Shown piece after piece: positions 1 to 9,523 of a DNA stretch of 12,809 nt. Source of the stretch: an uncultured bacterium (GTDB lineage: Bacteria; Planctomycetota; UBA1135; UBA2386); contig CALKYL010000482.1 of assembly GCA_938003515.1 (NCBI GenBank), positions 1 through 12,809 of the forward strand, written 5' to 3'. Below the pieces are notes generated by a model, which was not told the origin of the DNA, ran no database searches, and saw only the letters and a list, made by a program, of their open reading frames with translations. Made by a program: the position numbers and the translations under genes. Position 1 is the stretch's first letter, and each line of letters starts with the position of its first letter.

Positions 1-1337
1 GTCTTCCTGGTGCTCACGCTCGGCTTCTTCGGCGAGCGCGCGGCGCCGCTGATTCTGCTCGAGCCGAGCGCGCGCGGGCCGAACTCCATCGGACCCTGGA
101 ACCAGCCGATCACGTTCTCCTGCTCGATCAGCTCCGCGACGCGATCCGACAGCTCGGCCTCGGTCGTGCACTCCTCGTAGACGACGCCCTCGGCGTCGAG
201 GAACGCCTGGATGTCACGCGCTTCGTACTTCGGGCCGAGCAGGCTGCCGCGCTGGGCGTCGGCCGGCCGCGCCTCGCGCGGCTTGCCGAGCAGCTGGTGC
301 CAGACGAACTGCGCCGCGCCGAGCGCGCCGCCGGCGTCGCCCGCCGCCGGCTGGATCCAGACGCGCTCGAACGGCCCCTCGCGCAGGATCACGCCGTTGC
401 CGACGCAGTTCAGCGCCACGCCGCCGGCGAGGCACAGGTTCTTCTTGCCGGTCAGCTCGTGCGCGTGCCGCGCGGTGCGCAGCATCACGTCCTCGGTGAC
501 CTTCTGGATCGACGCGGCGAGGTCCATGTGGCGCTGCTCGAGCGCCGACTCCGGCGAGCGCGGCGGCGCGCCGAACAGCGCGTCGAAGCGCCGGTTGGTC
601 ATCGTCAGCCCGACGCAGTAGTTGAAGTAGCGCAGGTCGAGCCGGTAGCTGCCGTCCTCGCGCAGATCGATCAGGTGCTCGCGGATCAGCTGCTCGTAGC
701 GCGGCTCGCCGTACGGCGCGAGGCCCATCAGCTTGTACTCGCCGCTGTTGACCTTGAAGCCGCAGTAGTAGGTGAACGCCGAGTAGAGCAGCCCGAGCGA
801 GTGCGGGAACCGGATCTCGCGCAGCAGGCGGATGCGGTTGCCCTCGCCGACGCCGACCGACGTCGTCGCCCACTCGCCGACGCCGTCCATCGTCACGATC
901 GCCGCGTCCTCGAACGGCGACGGGTAGAACGCGGACGCCGCGTGGCTCTCGTGGTGCTCGGGGAACACGTAGCGGTTCTTCGGCCGGTGGCCGAGCCGCC
1001 TCGTGATGATGCGCCGCATGTGCAGCTTCTCGCCGACCCACAGCGGCACGAACTTGCGGAACGAGTCGAAGCCGACCGGCGCGAACGCCATGTAGGTCTC
1101 GATCAGCCGGTGGAACTTGAGGATCGGCTTGTCATAGAACGCGACGAAGTCGAGGTCCTTCGCCGAGATGCCGGCCTGCTCGAGGCAGAACGCGACCGCC
1201 TTCGCCGGGAAGTCCGAGTCGTGTTTCCTGCGCGTGAAGCGATCCTCCTGGGCCGCCGCGACGATCTCGCCGTCGCGCAACAGCGCCGCGGCGGAGTCGT
1301 GGTAGAAGGCGGAGATCCCGAGGACGTGGGTCGACAT
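1..1337 (-). CDS. Carbamoyltransferase, NodU/CmcH family (partial, runs off left edge)
   Basis: Reading from the ATG at 1337-1335, this frame stays open for 445 codons to the window edge; family members are usually about 570-620 residues. The N-terminus has the family signature G7-I-S-A-F-Y-H13-D-S-A-A-A, then a Q-E-D-R-F-T-R block. A mid-domain H128-H-E-S-H132 is followed by T-M-D151-G-V-G-E-W, the region that binds metal and nucleotide in this superfamily. L-A-G-G-V-A-L-N-C and Q-P-A-A-G-D-A-G-G-A-L-G follow, and the C-terminal domain reaches M417-E-F-G-P-R-A-L-G-S426. The family makes carbamoyl-adenylate from carbamoyl phosphate and ATP and transfers the carbamoyl group to a hydroxyl of a sugar or natural product; the substrate here cannot be told. 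No clear Shine-Dalgarno precedes the start. After S426 (positions 1-59) the sequence no longer resembles the family; see findings. It is divergent from the SGNH gene. Confidence 0.9.
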   Translation of the reverse strand, partial: MSTHVLGISAFYHDSAAALLRDGEIVAAAQEDRFTRRKHDSDFPAKAVAFCLEQAGISAKDLDFVAFYDKPILKFHRLIETYMAFAPVGFDSFRKFVPLWVGEKLHMRRIITRRLGHRPKNRYVFPEHHESHAASAFYPSPFEDAAIVTMDGVGEWATTSVGVGEGNRIRLLREIRFPHSLGLLYSAFTYYCGFKVNSGEYKLMGLAPYGEPRYEQLIREHLIDLREDGSYRLDLRYFNYCVGLTMTNRRFDALFGAPPRSPESALEQRHMDLAASIQKVTEDVMLRTARHAHELTGKKNLCLAGGVALNCVGNGVILREGPFERVWIQPAAGDAGGALGAAQFVWHQLLGKPREARPADAQRGSLLGPKYEARDIQAFLDAEGVVYEECTTEAELSDRVAELIEQENVIGWFQGPMEFGPRALGSSRISGAARSPKKPSVSTRK

Positions 1338-1400
1338 GGAGGCTGCCGCCGGCGGGCGGCGCCGTGCGGCGGGCGAAAACCGGCGTCGTATGCTGCCGGA

Positions 1401-1426
1401 ACGTGGAAACGGTACCACGTGAAAAC
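1401..1426. promoter_or_regulatory. Candidate operator: inverted and direct repeat in the divergent intergenic region
   Basis: A perfect 6-bp inverted repeat, ACGTGG (1401-1406) and CCACGT (1415-1420), is separated by 8 bases. The same stretch also holds a direct repeat: ACGTGGAAAC at 1401-1410 and ACGTGAAAAC at 1417-1426 differ at one base and start 16 bases apart. It lies between the start codons of two divergent genes (1337 and 1466) and is less G+C-rich than its surroundings, as expected of a promoter or operator. No convincing -35/-10 pair was found for either gene, so the role is inferred from position and symmetry only. Confidence 0.3.
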
Positions 1427-1465
1427 TCGCACAGCGCCCCGTAGGGCGGAGCTACGCTGCACAGC

Positions 1466-2617
1466 ATGACGCCGCGCCCGCCGAGACGACCCCGCACGAC
1501 GACGCGCGTCGCCGCCGCGGCCGTCGCGACGCTGGTCGCGCTCGTCCTGGCGGAGGTCGGTTTGCGCGCGTTCGAGGCGCCGTGCCGCCCGCTCGGCCGG
1601 CTCGGCTACGCCGACGCCGACGGCAACCCGGTCGCGGACCTCAAGAAGGCGGCGGAGCGCGGCTTCGTCGTGCCGGTGCCCGGCGAGCCGCCGCGGCCGC
1701 GTTTCATGTTCGCGCCCGGCCTCGACTTCTTCCTGACCTACACCGACCAGGACGTGCTGCAGCGCGACTGGCTCGACGCCGAGGGCCGGCTGCCGAACCA
1801 CATCAACCGGTTCGGGCTGCGCGAGCGCGACGAGATCACGCCGGACAAGCCGCCGGGCGAGCAGCGCATCGTGTGCATCGGCGACTCGTTCACCTACGGC
1901 TGGGGCATTCCCGCCGAGGCCAACTGGGTGCGCCGGCTCGAAGCCGAGCTGCGCACCGACGGTCGGGAGGTGCGCACCGTCAACTGCGGCGCGTCGGGCA
2001 CCGTCTGCGTCGACGAGTACTGGCACGGCCTGCGCCACCGCTTCCACGCGTTCGGCCCGGACGCCGTGGTGCTGACGCTGTGCCTGAACGACCTGCTGCC
2101 GAGCAGCGGGCTGAGCTTCCAGGTGCCGATCGCGCCGACCGGGGTGCGCGTGCTCGATCTTCTGCGCGCGGCGCTCGGCCGCGACCCGCTCGACCTCGAC
2201 CCCGCCCGCGACTGGGTCGGCGAACTGCTGGCGCTGCCGCGCGAGCAGGCCGAGGCGGGCGGGCTGTGCAACCCCGACCGACCGTTCGAAGCCATGTGGT
2301 CACAAGGGGTTCCGCAGCGCTGCCTGCGAGAGGTCCGCGATTGGTGCGGCGCGCGCCAGATCCCGCTGCTGGTCGTGCTTTGGCCGTTCCTGCAGGGCCT
2401 GGGTCCCGGGCGGTCCTACCCGTTCGCAAAGATGCACGCGCTGGTCGCGGCCGAGTGCGCCGACGCCGGGATCCCGTTCCTCGACGTGCTGCCGGCCCTC
2501 GCCGACACCCCGCACGAGGACCTCTGGGTCACCCCCGACGACCTGCACCCGAACCCCGGCGCGCAGGCGCTCGCGCTGCCGTCGATCGTCGCGTTCGTGC
2601 GTCGCCACACCGAGTGA
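1466..2617 (+). CDS. Membrane-anchored SGNH/GDSL hydrolase-like protein
   Basis: This 383-residue protein begins with an Arg/Pro/Thr-rich cytoplasmic tail and one hydrophobic helix (about residues 14-33), so it is probably anchored with its bulk in the periplasm. It carries the SGNH blocks: G139-D140-S141-F-T-Y-G-W-G (nucleophile Ser141), an oxyanion-hole Gly in N-C-G-A-S-G, block III L-N208-D209, and C-terminal D358-D-L-H361-P with the catalytic Asp/His. All four invariant residues are present, so it looks active. The family includes esterases, acyltransferases and O-acetyl-glycan enzymes; the substrate is unknown. SGNH proteins of this shape are often encoded next to NodU-type carbamoyltransferases, as here, though in opposite orientation, which suggests a shared role in modifying a surface glycan or a small molecule (inference). 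A GGCGGA about 15 bases upstream is a poor ribosome site, so the start is only fairly sure. Confidence 0.85.
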   Translation: MTPRPPRRPRTTTRVAAAAVATLVALVLAEVGLRAFEAPCRPLGRLGYADADGNPVADLKKAAERGFVVPVPGEPPRPRFMFAPGLDFFLTYTDQDVLQRDWLDAEGRLPNHINRFGLRERDEITPDKPPGEQRIVCIGDSFTYGWGIPAEANWVRRLEAELRTDGREVRTVNCGASGTVCVDEYWHGLRHRFHAFGPDAVVLTLCLNDLLPSSGLSFQVPIAPTGVRVLDLLRAALGRDPLDLDPARDWVGELLALPREQAEAGGLCNPDRPFEAMWSQGVPQRCLREVRDWCGARQIPLLVVLWPFLQGLGPGRSYPFAKMHALVAAECADAGIPFLDVLPALADTPHEDLWVTPDDLHPNPGAQALALPSIVAFVRRHTE

Positions 2618-2697
2618 CGGGGGCCGGGCCGGCCGCGCCTACGCCGTTTTCGCCGCGGGCCTTAGCAGCTTTCAAGCCGTTTGTACGAAGTCTGAAA

Positions 2698-2726
2698 TTG
2701 ACCCCGCGGCGGCGACCTTTTACAGA
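2698..2726 (+). promoter_or_regulatory. Candidate sigma-70-type promoter for the act operon
   Basis: TTGACC at 2698-2703 matches the -35 consensus at 5 of 6 bases. After a 17-base spacer comes TACAGA at 2721-2726, a 3 of 6 match to the -10 consensus. It sits at the edge of the most A/T-rich part of the gap and would give a leader of roughly 165 bases before actA. The -10 match is weak, and sigma preferences of this organism are unknown. Confidence 0.4.
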
Positions 2727-2770
2727 GGTCCGCCACCTTTGGCTGACCGCACGTGCCCCTGGTGCGAGTC

Positions 2771-2803
2771 GCGCGTGATCGATCCGGATCCCAGATCGCG
2801 CGC
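2771..2803 (+). promoter_or_regulatory. Leader hairpin 1
   Basis: Bases 2771-2780 pair with 2794-2803 in a 10-bp stem with one G-U wobble. The 13-base loop includes the palindrome GATCCGGATC (2781-2790). No T-run follows, so it is not a terminator by itself. It lies between the candidate promoter and the terminator-like hairpin, so it could take part in leader folding. Confidence 0.4.
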
Positions 2804-2835
2804 AGCCGACACAGGGCGGCCCCACGTGCGATCGA

Positions 2836-2860
2836 TCGGCGCGCTCCGCGCCGAGCTTTT
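2836..2860 (+). terminator. Terminator-like hairpin inside the act leader (possible attenuator)
   Basis: An 8-bp perfect stem, TCGGCGCG (2836-2843) with CGCGCCGA (2847-2854), is closed by a 3-base loop and followed by GC then TTTT (2857-2860). This is the form of a short intrinsic terminator, with a weak U-run. It ends about 40 bases before the actA start codon. It could be an attenuator downstream of the promoter at 2698, or a distant terminator for the SGNH gene if act transcription starts later. The sequence alone does not decide. Confidence 0.4.
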
Positions 2861-2884
2861 CGCGAACGCATCCGTCCCTCCACC

Positions 2885-2891
2885 GGAGGGG
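2885..2891 (+). promoter_or_regulatory. Ribosome binding site fixing the TTG start of actA
   Basis: GGAGGGG is a strong Shine-Dalgarno sequence placed 7 bases before TTG at 2899-2901. No in-frame ATG or GTG lies nearby that keeps the whole N-terminal membrane helix, so this site decides the unusual TTG start. Confidence 0.8.
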
Positions 2892-2898
2892 ATCCATC

Positions 2899-3576
2899 TT
2901 GACTGCACTGTTCCCCAAGTGGACCAACAAGCTGCCCGCCATCGTGGCGCTCGGCGCTGCGGCAGGCGGTCTGTTCGTGGTCTTCGTCGTCACCTTCTGG
3001 TTCTCGCCGAAGCACACCGACGTCGGCTACCAGCCGTACCAGCCGATCGCGTACAGCCACAAGCTGCACGCCGGCTCGCTCGGCATGGACTGCCGCTACT
3101 GCCACCGCTACGTCGAGGACGCGGCGCACGCCAGCGTGCCGGACGCCGACACCTGCATGGGCTGCCACAAGGTCGTCAAGCAGGACAGCGTCAAGCTGCA
3201 GCTCCTGCGCGACTCCTACGGCGACGGCACCGGTGACGGCAAGCCGATCGAGTGGGTCAAGGTGCACCTGCTGCCCCAGTACGCCTACTTCAACCACGCC
3301 GTGCACGTGCGCGCGAACGTCGGCTGCAAGAGCTGCCACGGCCGCATCGACCAGATGGAGATCGTGCGCCAGGTCGAGCCGTTGAGCATGGGCTGGTGCC
3401 TCGAGTGCCACCGCGCGCCCCAGCAGCACATCCGGCCGCTGGACGTTTCCGTGACCGACATGGAGTGGGAGCCCAGCGCCGCGTCGATCGCGGCCGCGCA
3501 GGCGCTGCTCGAATGGCAGGGCGACGAGCCGCCCGCGCTGAACCCGCCGGAGCACTGCTCCGCGTGCCACCGATGA
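2899..3576 (+). CDS. actA: Alternative complex III subunit ActA, pentaheme cytochrome c
   Basis: This 225-residue protein has five CxxCH heme-binding motifs, at C65-H69, C86-H90, C143-H147, C167-H171 and C220-H224; five hemes is the count known for ActA. A single N-terminal helix (about residues 12-35) acts as uncleaved signal and anchor and places the heme domain in the periplasm. In ACIII, ActA accepts electrons from the ActB Fe-S chain and relays them toward ActE or the terminal oxidase. The last motif ends one residue before the C-terminus. Translation starts at TTG behind a strong GGAGGGG. The stop overlaps the actB start (ATGA at 3573-3576), which indicates translational coupling. It is the first gene of the respiratory operon. 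Confidence 0.95.
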   Translation: MTALFPKWTNKLPAIVALGAAAGGLFVVFVVTFWFSPKHTDVGYQPYQPIAYSHKLHAGSLGMDCRYCHRYVEDAAHASVPDADTCMGCHKVVKQDSVKLQLLRDSYGDGTGDGKPIEWVKVHLLPQYAYFNHAVHVRANVGCKSCHGRIDQMEIVRQVEPLSMGWCLECHRAPQQHIRPLDVSVTDMEWEPSAASIAAAQALLEWQGDEPPALNPPEHCSACHR

Positions 3577-6500
3577 CCCCCGTCGATCCGCAGATGAACC
3601 AGCCCGAGACCCTGACCACCGGCGGCCCCGCGGACGGCCGGACCTACTGGCGCAGCTTCGACCAGCTGGAGAACTCGCCCGAGTTCCAGCAGGTGCTCGC
3701 GCGCGAGTTCCCCGAGGGCATCACCGAAGCGCCCGACGGCGTCTCGCGGCGCAACTTCCTGTCCGCCGTGGCGGCGTCGGTCGCGCTGGCGGGCATGGCC
3801 GGCTGTCGCAAGCCCGAGACCAAGATCCTGCCGTTCAACAAGCGCCCCGCGGGCTTCAAGCCCGGCGTGGCACAGCACTACGCGACGACCCTGACGCGCA
3901 ACGGCTACGGCATCGGCGTGCTCGTCAAGAGCAACGACGGCCGCCCGACCAAGATCGAGGGACACCCGACGCACCCGAGCAGCCTCGGCGGCTCGGACTC
4001 GCAGCTGCAGGCGGAGCTGCTGCAGCTGTACGATCCGGGACGCAGCAGGAAGCCGCGCAACGCGCACTCGGCGCAACACGCCGACGACGCGCACGGCGGA
4101 CACGGCGCACACGGCGGGGCCCACCACGAGGTCGACGTCTGGCAGGAGTTCGCGACCTGGCTCGCCGACGTGTCGAGCGACCTCGTCAACATCAAGCAGG
4201 GCGAGGGCCTGCACGTCCTGATGCCGCCGACCACGTCGCCGTCGCTGCGCGCGCAGGTCGCGCGCATGAAGGACGGCGGCTTCCCGAAGGCGCGCTTCCA
4301 CACCTGGTCGCCGCTGCACGAGGACAACGTGCTCGCCGGCGCGCAGCTCGCGTTCGGCAAGCCGGTCGCGACGCGCGTCGACTACGCGAAGGCGGACGTG
4401 ATCCTGTCGCTGGACTGCGACTTCCTCGCGACCGACGGCGACGGCATGGCGAGCGCCCGCGCGTGGGCGTCGCGCCGCCGCGAGGCCGTGCCGGGCAAGG
4501 CGCTGTCGCGGCTCTACGTCGTCGAGTCGACCTACACGACCACCGGCGTCGCGGCGGACCACCGCTTCCGCACGCGCAGCGGGGACGTCGCCGGCGTCGC
4601 GTTCGCGCTCGCGCGGGCGCTCGGCGTCGGGGTCGGCAGCGACCTCGACACGCGGCTCTCGACGCACAACCCGGCAGCGTTCGAGAAGAACGGCAAGAAG
4701 TGGCTCGAGATCCTCGCGCGCGACCTGCAGGCCGCCCAGGGCCGCAGCGTCGTCGTCGCCGGCGCAGGCCAGCCGCCCGTCGTGCACGCCATCGTGCACG
4801 CGATCAACGAGAAGCTCGGCAACTTCGGCGAGACCGTCACCCACACGGCGCCGCCCGACGGCGTCGCGGGAGGCTCGGTCGCGGCGCTGCAGGAGCTGGC
4901 ATCGGCGCTGCAGGCCGGCACCGTCGACACGCTCGTCGTGCTCGGCACCAACCCGGTCTACGACGCGCCGGCGGACCTGAAGTTCGGCGAACTCCTGACC
5001 AACAAGAAGCCGGCCCACACGATCCACGTCGGCTACTACGACGACGAGACCGGCCGGCTCTGCGACTGGCACTTCCCGCTCGCCCACGAGCTCGAGAGCT
5101 GGGGCGACGCGCGCAGCCGCGACGGCACGGTGTCGCTGCGGCAGCCGCTGGTCGCGCCGCTCTTCGGCGGCGTGTCGGCGCTCGAGTTCCTGGCGTTCCT
5201 CAACCAGGAGATGGTCGGCAACGCCAGCTACGAGGACCTCGTCGTCGCGCGCGACACGACGCTCGGTTACGAGCTCGTCAAGCAGCACTGGCAGCAGGCG
5301 ACCGGCGCCCCGGACTTCGAGACCGCGTGGTGGCCGAAGGCGCTGCACGACGGCGTCGTCGAAGGCACGGCCCTGGCGGCCGAGTCCGTCACCGTCAACG
5401 TCGGCGCCATCGCCGGCGCGGTCGGCGCGTGGCAGAAGCCGACCGGCATCGAGGTCGTGCTGCGCGGCTGCCCGAAGCTCGGCGACGGCCGCTACGCCAA
5501 CAACTCGTGGATGGTCGAGCTGCCCGATCCGCTGACGAAGCTCAGCTGGGACAACGCGGCGCTCCTCAGCATGGCGACCGCCCGGCAGCTCAGCGTCGAG
5601 AACGGCGACTTCCTGACGGTCTCGGCGAACGGCACGCAGGTCCAGGTGCCCGCGTGGATCCTGCCCGGCCACGCCGACGACAGCGTGACGATCCACCTCG
5701 GGTGGGGTCGCCGCCGTCCTGAGTCGGGCCGGGTCGCGGACGGCGCAGGCTTCGACGCCTATCCGCTGCGCACGACCTCCCAGCAGTGGATCCTGACCGG
5801 CGCGCAGGTCAGCCGCGGCCAGGGCCGCTACTCGCTGGTCTGCACGCAGGAGCACGGCACGATGGCGGGTCGCGCGCTCGTGCGCGAAGCGACCGCGGCG
5901 CAGAACGCCGCCGATCCGGAGTGGGCGCCCAAGATGTCGCCGCTCGACCAGGCCGCGCGGCTGCACGGCGAGACCGAGGCCGACGTCAACAAGTCGCTGT
6001 GGACCGAGCGCGGCTACGGCCGCGGCCGAGAGGCCGAGGACGAGCCGGTGCGCAAGGCGCAGTACCAGTGGGCGATGGTCGTCGACCTCAACGCGTGCAC
6101 CGGCTGCAGCGCGTGCGTCACGGCCTGCGTCGCCGAGAACAACATCCCGATGGTCGGCAAGATCCAGGTCGCGCGGAACCGCGAGATGTTCTGGATCCGC
6201 ACCGACCGCTACTTCAGCTCGACCGGCAGCGACCCGCTCGAGATGGCCGAGGACCCGCAGGTCTCGACCATGCCGGTGCCGTGCATGCAGTGCGAGAACG
6301 CGCCGTGCGAGGCCGTGTGCCCGGTCGCGGCGACCATGCACAGCCCCGAGGGCCTGAACGACATGGTCTACAACCGCTGCATCGGCACGCGCTACTGCAG
6401 CAACAACTGCCCCTACAAGGTGCGCCGCTACAACTACCTGGACTACCTCGGCAAGGTCCCGGACACCAAGAAGATGGCGTTCAACCCGGACGTCACGGTG

Positions 6501-6815
6501 CGCAGCCGAGGCGTGATGGAGAAGTGCACTTACTGCGTGCAGCGCATCAACGGCGGCCGCATCGAGGCGAAGCTGAGCGCCAGGAAGATCGGCGACGGCG
6601 AGGGCGACGTGCGCGTCACGACGGCGTGCGCGCAGGCCTGCCCGACGCAGGCGATCGCGTTCGGCAACATGCTCGACCCGTCGAGCAAGGTGGCCGGGCT
6701 GCGCGACCTCGACCTCAACTACGGGCTGCTGTCCGAGCTGAACACCAAGCCGCGCACCACCTACCTCGGCCGCGTGCGCAACCCGAACCCCGAACTCCTG
6801 AGCGAACGGGCCTGA
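3573..6815 (+). CDS. actB: Alternative complex III subunit ActB, molybdopterin-oxidoreductase-like/Fe-S fusion with Tat signal
   Basis: This 1080-residue subunit starts at ATG 3573, overlapping the actA stop; ATG 3594 is an alternative. The N-terminus is the variant, extended Tat leader of this family: a W-R-S-F-D-Q-L-E-N block, then S-R59-R60-N-F-L and a hydrophobic stretch ending M-A-G-C-R-K-P. Residues of roughly 80-800 form a MopB fold, recognisable at [12 protein letters not shown]; known ActB proteins hold no molybdenum cofactor. The C-terminal domain carries four cluster motifs: C842/845/848/852, C904/907/912/916, C936-T939-C942/C946 and C985/988/1019/1023. Thr939 replaces one cysteine in C-I-G-T-R-Y-C, the form that binds [3Fe-4S] in studied ActB, leaving three [4Fe-4S] sites. 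A His/Gly-rich insertion lies at residues 163-185. It faces the periplasm and passes electrons from ActC to ActA. Confidence 0.96.
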   Translation: MTPVDPQMNQPETLTTGGPADGRTYWRSFDQLENSPEFQQVLAREFPEGITEAPDGVSRRNFLSAVAASVALAGMAGCRKPETKILPFNKRPAGFKPGVAQHYATTLTRNGYGIGVLVKSNDGRPTKIEGHPTHPSSLGGSDSQLQAELLQLYDPGRSRKPRNAHSAQHADDAHGGHGAHGGAHHEVDVWQEFATWLADVSSDLVNIKQGEGLHVLMPPTTSPSLRAQVARMKDGGFPKARFHTWSPLHEDNVLAGAQLAFGKPVATRVDYAKADVILSLDCDFLATDGDGMASARAWASRRREAVPGKALSRLYVVESTYTTTGVAADHRFRTRSGDVAGVAFALARALGVGVGSDLDTRLSTHNPAAFEKNGKKWLEILARDLQAAQGRSVVVAGAGQPPVVHAIVHAINEKLGNFGETVTHTAPPDGVAGGSVAALQELASALQAGTVDTLVVLGTNPVYDAPADLKFGELLTNKKPAHTIHVGYYDDETGRLCDWHFPLAHELESWGDARSRDGTVSLRQPLVAPLFGGVSALEFLAFLNQEMVGNASYEDLVVARDTTLGYELVKQHWQQATGAPDFETAWWPKALHDGVVEGTALAAESVTVNVGAIAGAVGAWQKPTGIEVVLRGCPKLGDGRYANNSWMVELPDPLTKLSWDNAALLSMATARQLSVENGDFLTVSANGTQVQVPAWILPGHADDSVTIHLGWGRRRPESGRVADGAGFDAYPLRTTSQQWILTGAQVSRGQGRYSLVCTQEHGTMAGRALVREATAAQNAADPEWAPKMSPLDQAARLHGETEADVNKSLWTERGYGRGREAEDEPVRKAQYQWAMVVDLNACTGCSACVTACVAENNIPMVGKIQVARNREMFWIRTDRYFSSTGSDPLEMAEDPQVSTMPVPCMQCENAPCEAVCPVAATMHSPEGLNDMVYNRCIGTRYCSNNCPYKVRRYNYLDYLGKVPDTKKMAFNPDVTVRSRGVMEKCTYCVQRINGGRIEAKLSARKIGDGEGDVRVTTACAQACPTQAIAFGNMLDPSSKVAGLRDLDLNYGLLSELNTKPRTTYLGRVRNPNPELLSERA

Positions 6816-6819
6816 CCAG

Positions 6820-8244
<1,425 letters not shown>

Positions 8245-8260
8245 TCGGAGCCGCCACGCC

Positions 8261-8797
8261 ATGACGAACACCAACAAGTGGGGCGTCGTCGCCGAGTTCG
8301 ACTCCGCGGCGGCCATCTACAACGCCGCCGAGAAGACGACGGCGGCCGGCTACTCGCGCGTGGACGCGCACACGCCGTTCCCGGTGCACGGCATCGACCA
8401 CGTGCTGCGCCAGGGCCCGAGCGGCCTCGGCTGGATCGTCGTCTGCTGCGGCGCGCTCGGCATCCTGCTCGCCCAGCTGATGATGTGGTGGATGAACGCC
8501 GTCGACTACCCGTTCTGGGTGTCCGGCAAGCAGCCCTACGCGTGGCCGTCGACCATCCCGATCACGTTCGAGCTGATGGTGCTGCTGTCCGGCTTCGGCG
8601 CGGTGTTCGGCATGTTCGGTCTCAACCGGCTGCCGCGCCTGCACCACCCGATCTTCGCGCACAGCTCGATCTGGCGCGTCACCGACGACCGATTCTTCCT
8701 GTCGATCGAGGCGACGGATCCCAAGTTCGACAGCCAGGCCACCGTGCAGTTCCTGAAGAGCCTCGGCGGCCAGAACGTGGAGGTCGTGGAGGAATGA
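8261..8797 (+). CDS. actD: Alternative complex III subunit ActD (DUF3341)
   Basis: This is a 178-residue protein with two membrane helices, about 55-78 and 98-121, joined by a short loop with G-K-Q-P-Y-A-W-P-S. The following P-I-T-F-E-L at the start of helix 2 is typical of DUF3341/ActD. The N-terminal W-G-V-V-A-E-F-D and the later cytoplasmic domain frame the helices. ActD has no cofactor; it packs beside ActC in ACIII. A CGGAG (8246-8250) lies 10 bases before the ATG. The stop overlaps a possible actE ATG (8794). Confidence 0.93.
   Translation: MTNTNKWGVVAEFDSAAAIYNAAEKTTAAGYSRVDAHTPFPVHGIDHVLRQGPSGLGWIVVCCGALGILLAQLMMWWMNAVDYPFWVSGKQPYAWPSTIPITFELMVLLSGFGAVFGMFGLNRLPRLHHPIFAHSSIWRVTDDRFFLSIEATDPKFDSQATVQFLKSLGGQNVEVVEE
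8788..8792 (+). promoter_or_regulatory. Ribosome binding site favouring the second ATG of actE
   Basis: GGAGG at 8788-8792 is 7 bases before ATG 8800 but only one base before ATG 8794, so it favours 8800. A further GGAGG at 8779-8783 lies 10 bases from ATG 8794 and could serve that start instead. Both ATGs are in one frame and differ by two residues. Confidence 0.6.
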
Positions 8798-8799
8798 GC

Positions 8800-9489
8800 A
8801 TGACCGACGAATCCCGCACGCGACCCGCAGCCCGCACGCTGCTGCTCGCCTCCGCGTTCGCGCTCTGCGCGGCGCTGGCCAGCTGTGACGTCGAGGCGTT
8901 CCGCGGGTTCCCGTCCGACAAGCCGCCGATCCACCCGGTGCTGGACATGGACTTCCAGCCCAAGGTCCGCGCGCAGTCCGAGCTCGAGTTCGAAGGGTGG
9001 AAGGACCACCGCGGCGCGCGGCGGCCCGTGCACGACACGTTCGGCAACACGCTGGTCGTGGCGCGCGACAGCCTGCCCGACCCGAAGCTCGCCCACCGCG
9101 ACCAGAACGGCCAGTTCGTCACCGAGAACCCCCTGCCGCTCAGCGCGAAGATCGTGGTCAGCGGCAGGGAGATGTCGGTGATCGACCGCGGCCGCGAGCG
9201 CTTCGACATCTACTGCTCGGTCTGCCACGGCTATTCGGGTCGGGGCGGCTTCAAGCAGGACGCGCACGGCATGGTGGGCAGGCACTGGTCGGTGGTGGTG
9301 CCGTCGTTCCACGTCGACCCGAACGGCGACGCGACGGCCAACCGCGTGCCGAACATGCCGGACGGCGAGTACTTCGAGAAGATCACCAACGGCTACGGCA
9401 CGATGCCGGCCTACGGGGCCCGCATCACGGCCGAGGACCGCTGGGCGATCATCCACTACGTGCGCGCGCTGCAGTCGCTGAGCAACTGA
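8800..9489 (+). CDS. actE: Alternative complex III subunit ActE, monoheme cytochrome c lipoprotein
   Basis: The 229-residue product (231 if started at 8794) has a short Arg-bearing N-region, a hydrophobic stretch and a lipobox L26-A-S-C29, so Cys29 should be lipidated. Asp30 follows; in E. coli an Asp at +2 keeps a lipoprotein in the inner membrane, which would suit an ACIII subunit, though the rule is not universal. One heme motif, C139-S-V-C142-H143, is present, and Met202 in G-T-M-P-A-Y-G is the likely sixth ligand. A-I-I-H-Y-V-R-A-L-Q closes the fold as the usual final cytochrome c helix. ActE is the probable electron exit of ACIII toward the oxidase or a soluble carrier. Confidence 0.94.
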   Translation: MTDESRTRPAARTLLLASAFALCAALASCDVEAFRGFPSDKPPIHPVLDMDFQPKVRAQSELEFEGWKDHRGARRPVHDTFGNTLVVARDSLPDPKLAHRDQNGQFVTENPLPLSAKIVVSGREMSVIDRGRERFDIYCSVCHGYSGRGGFKQDAHGMVGRHWSVVVPSFHVDPNGDATANRVPNMPDGEYFEKITNGYGTMPAYGARITAEDRWAIIHYVRALQSLSN

Positions 9490-9523
9490 TCCGAGACCCG
9501 GTGACACCCAGAGACCAGACCCG

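Larger units (their letters stand above)
2618..2898 (+). other. Intergenic region and act operon leader, no gene
   Basis: The 281 bases between the SGNH stop and actA hold no credible coding sequence: no ATG-started frame with a ribosome site was found on the plus strand, and frames crossing it are extensions of shadows. About 2658-2700 is less G+C-rich than its surroundings. It contains the candidate promoter, two hairpins and the actA ribosome site listed separately. There is no strong terminator directly after the SGNH stop; a 4-bp stem before TTTT near 2649-2652 is too weak to call. Confidence 0.7.

Noticed and set aside
1346..1355. CCGCCGGCGG palindrome just upstream of the carbamoyltransferase start
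   Set aside because: It is short and pure G/C in a G/C-rich spacer, with no loop; it is expected by chance.
2618..2652. Intrinsic terminator right after the SGNH stop
   Set aside because: GGCCGGCC is palindromic but has no loop, and the stem before TTTT at 2649 is only 4 bp.
1582..2778. A second plus-strand frame over the SGNH gene, running past its stop
   Set aside because: It is an Arg/Ala/Pro-rich translation without motifs; the overlapping frame has all SGNH catalytic blocks.
6378..6410. Thr939 in place of cysteine in the third Fe-S motif of ActB as a defect
   Set aside because: C-I-G-T-R-Y-C is the usual ActB form and is thought to bind the [3Fe-4S] cluster, so it is a family trait.
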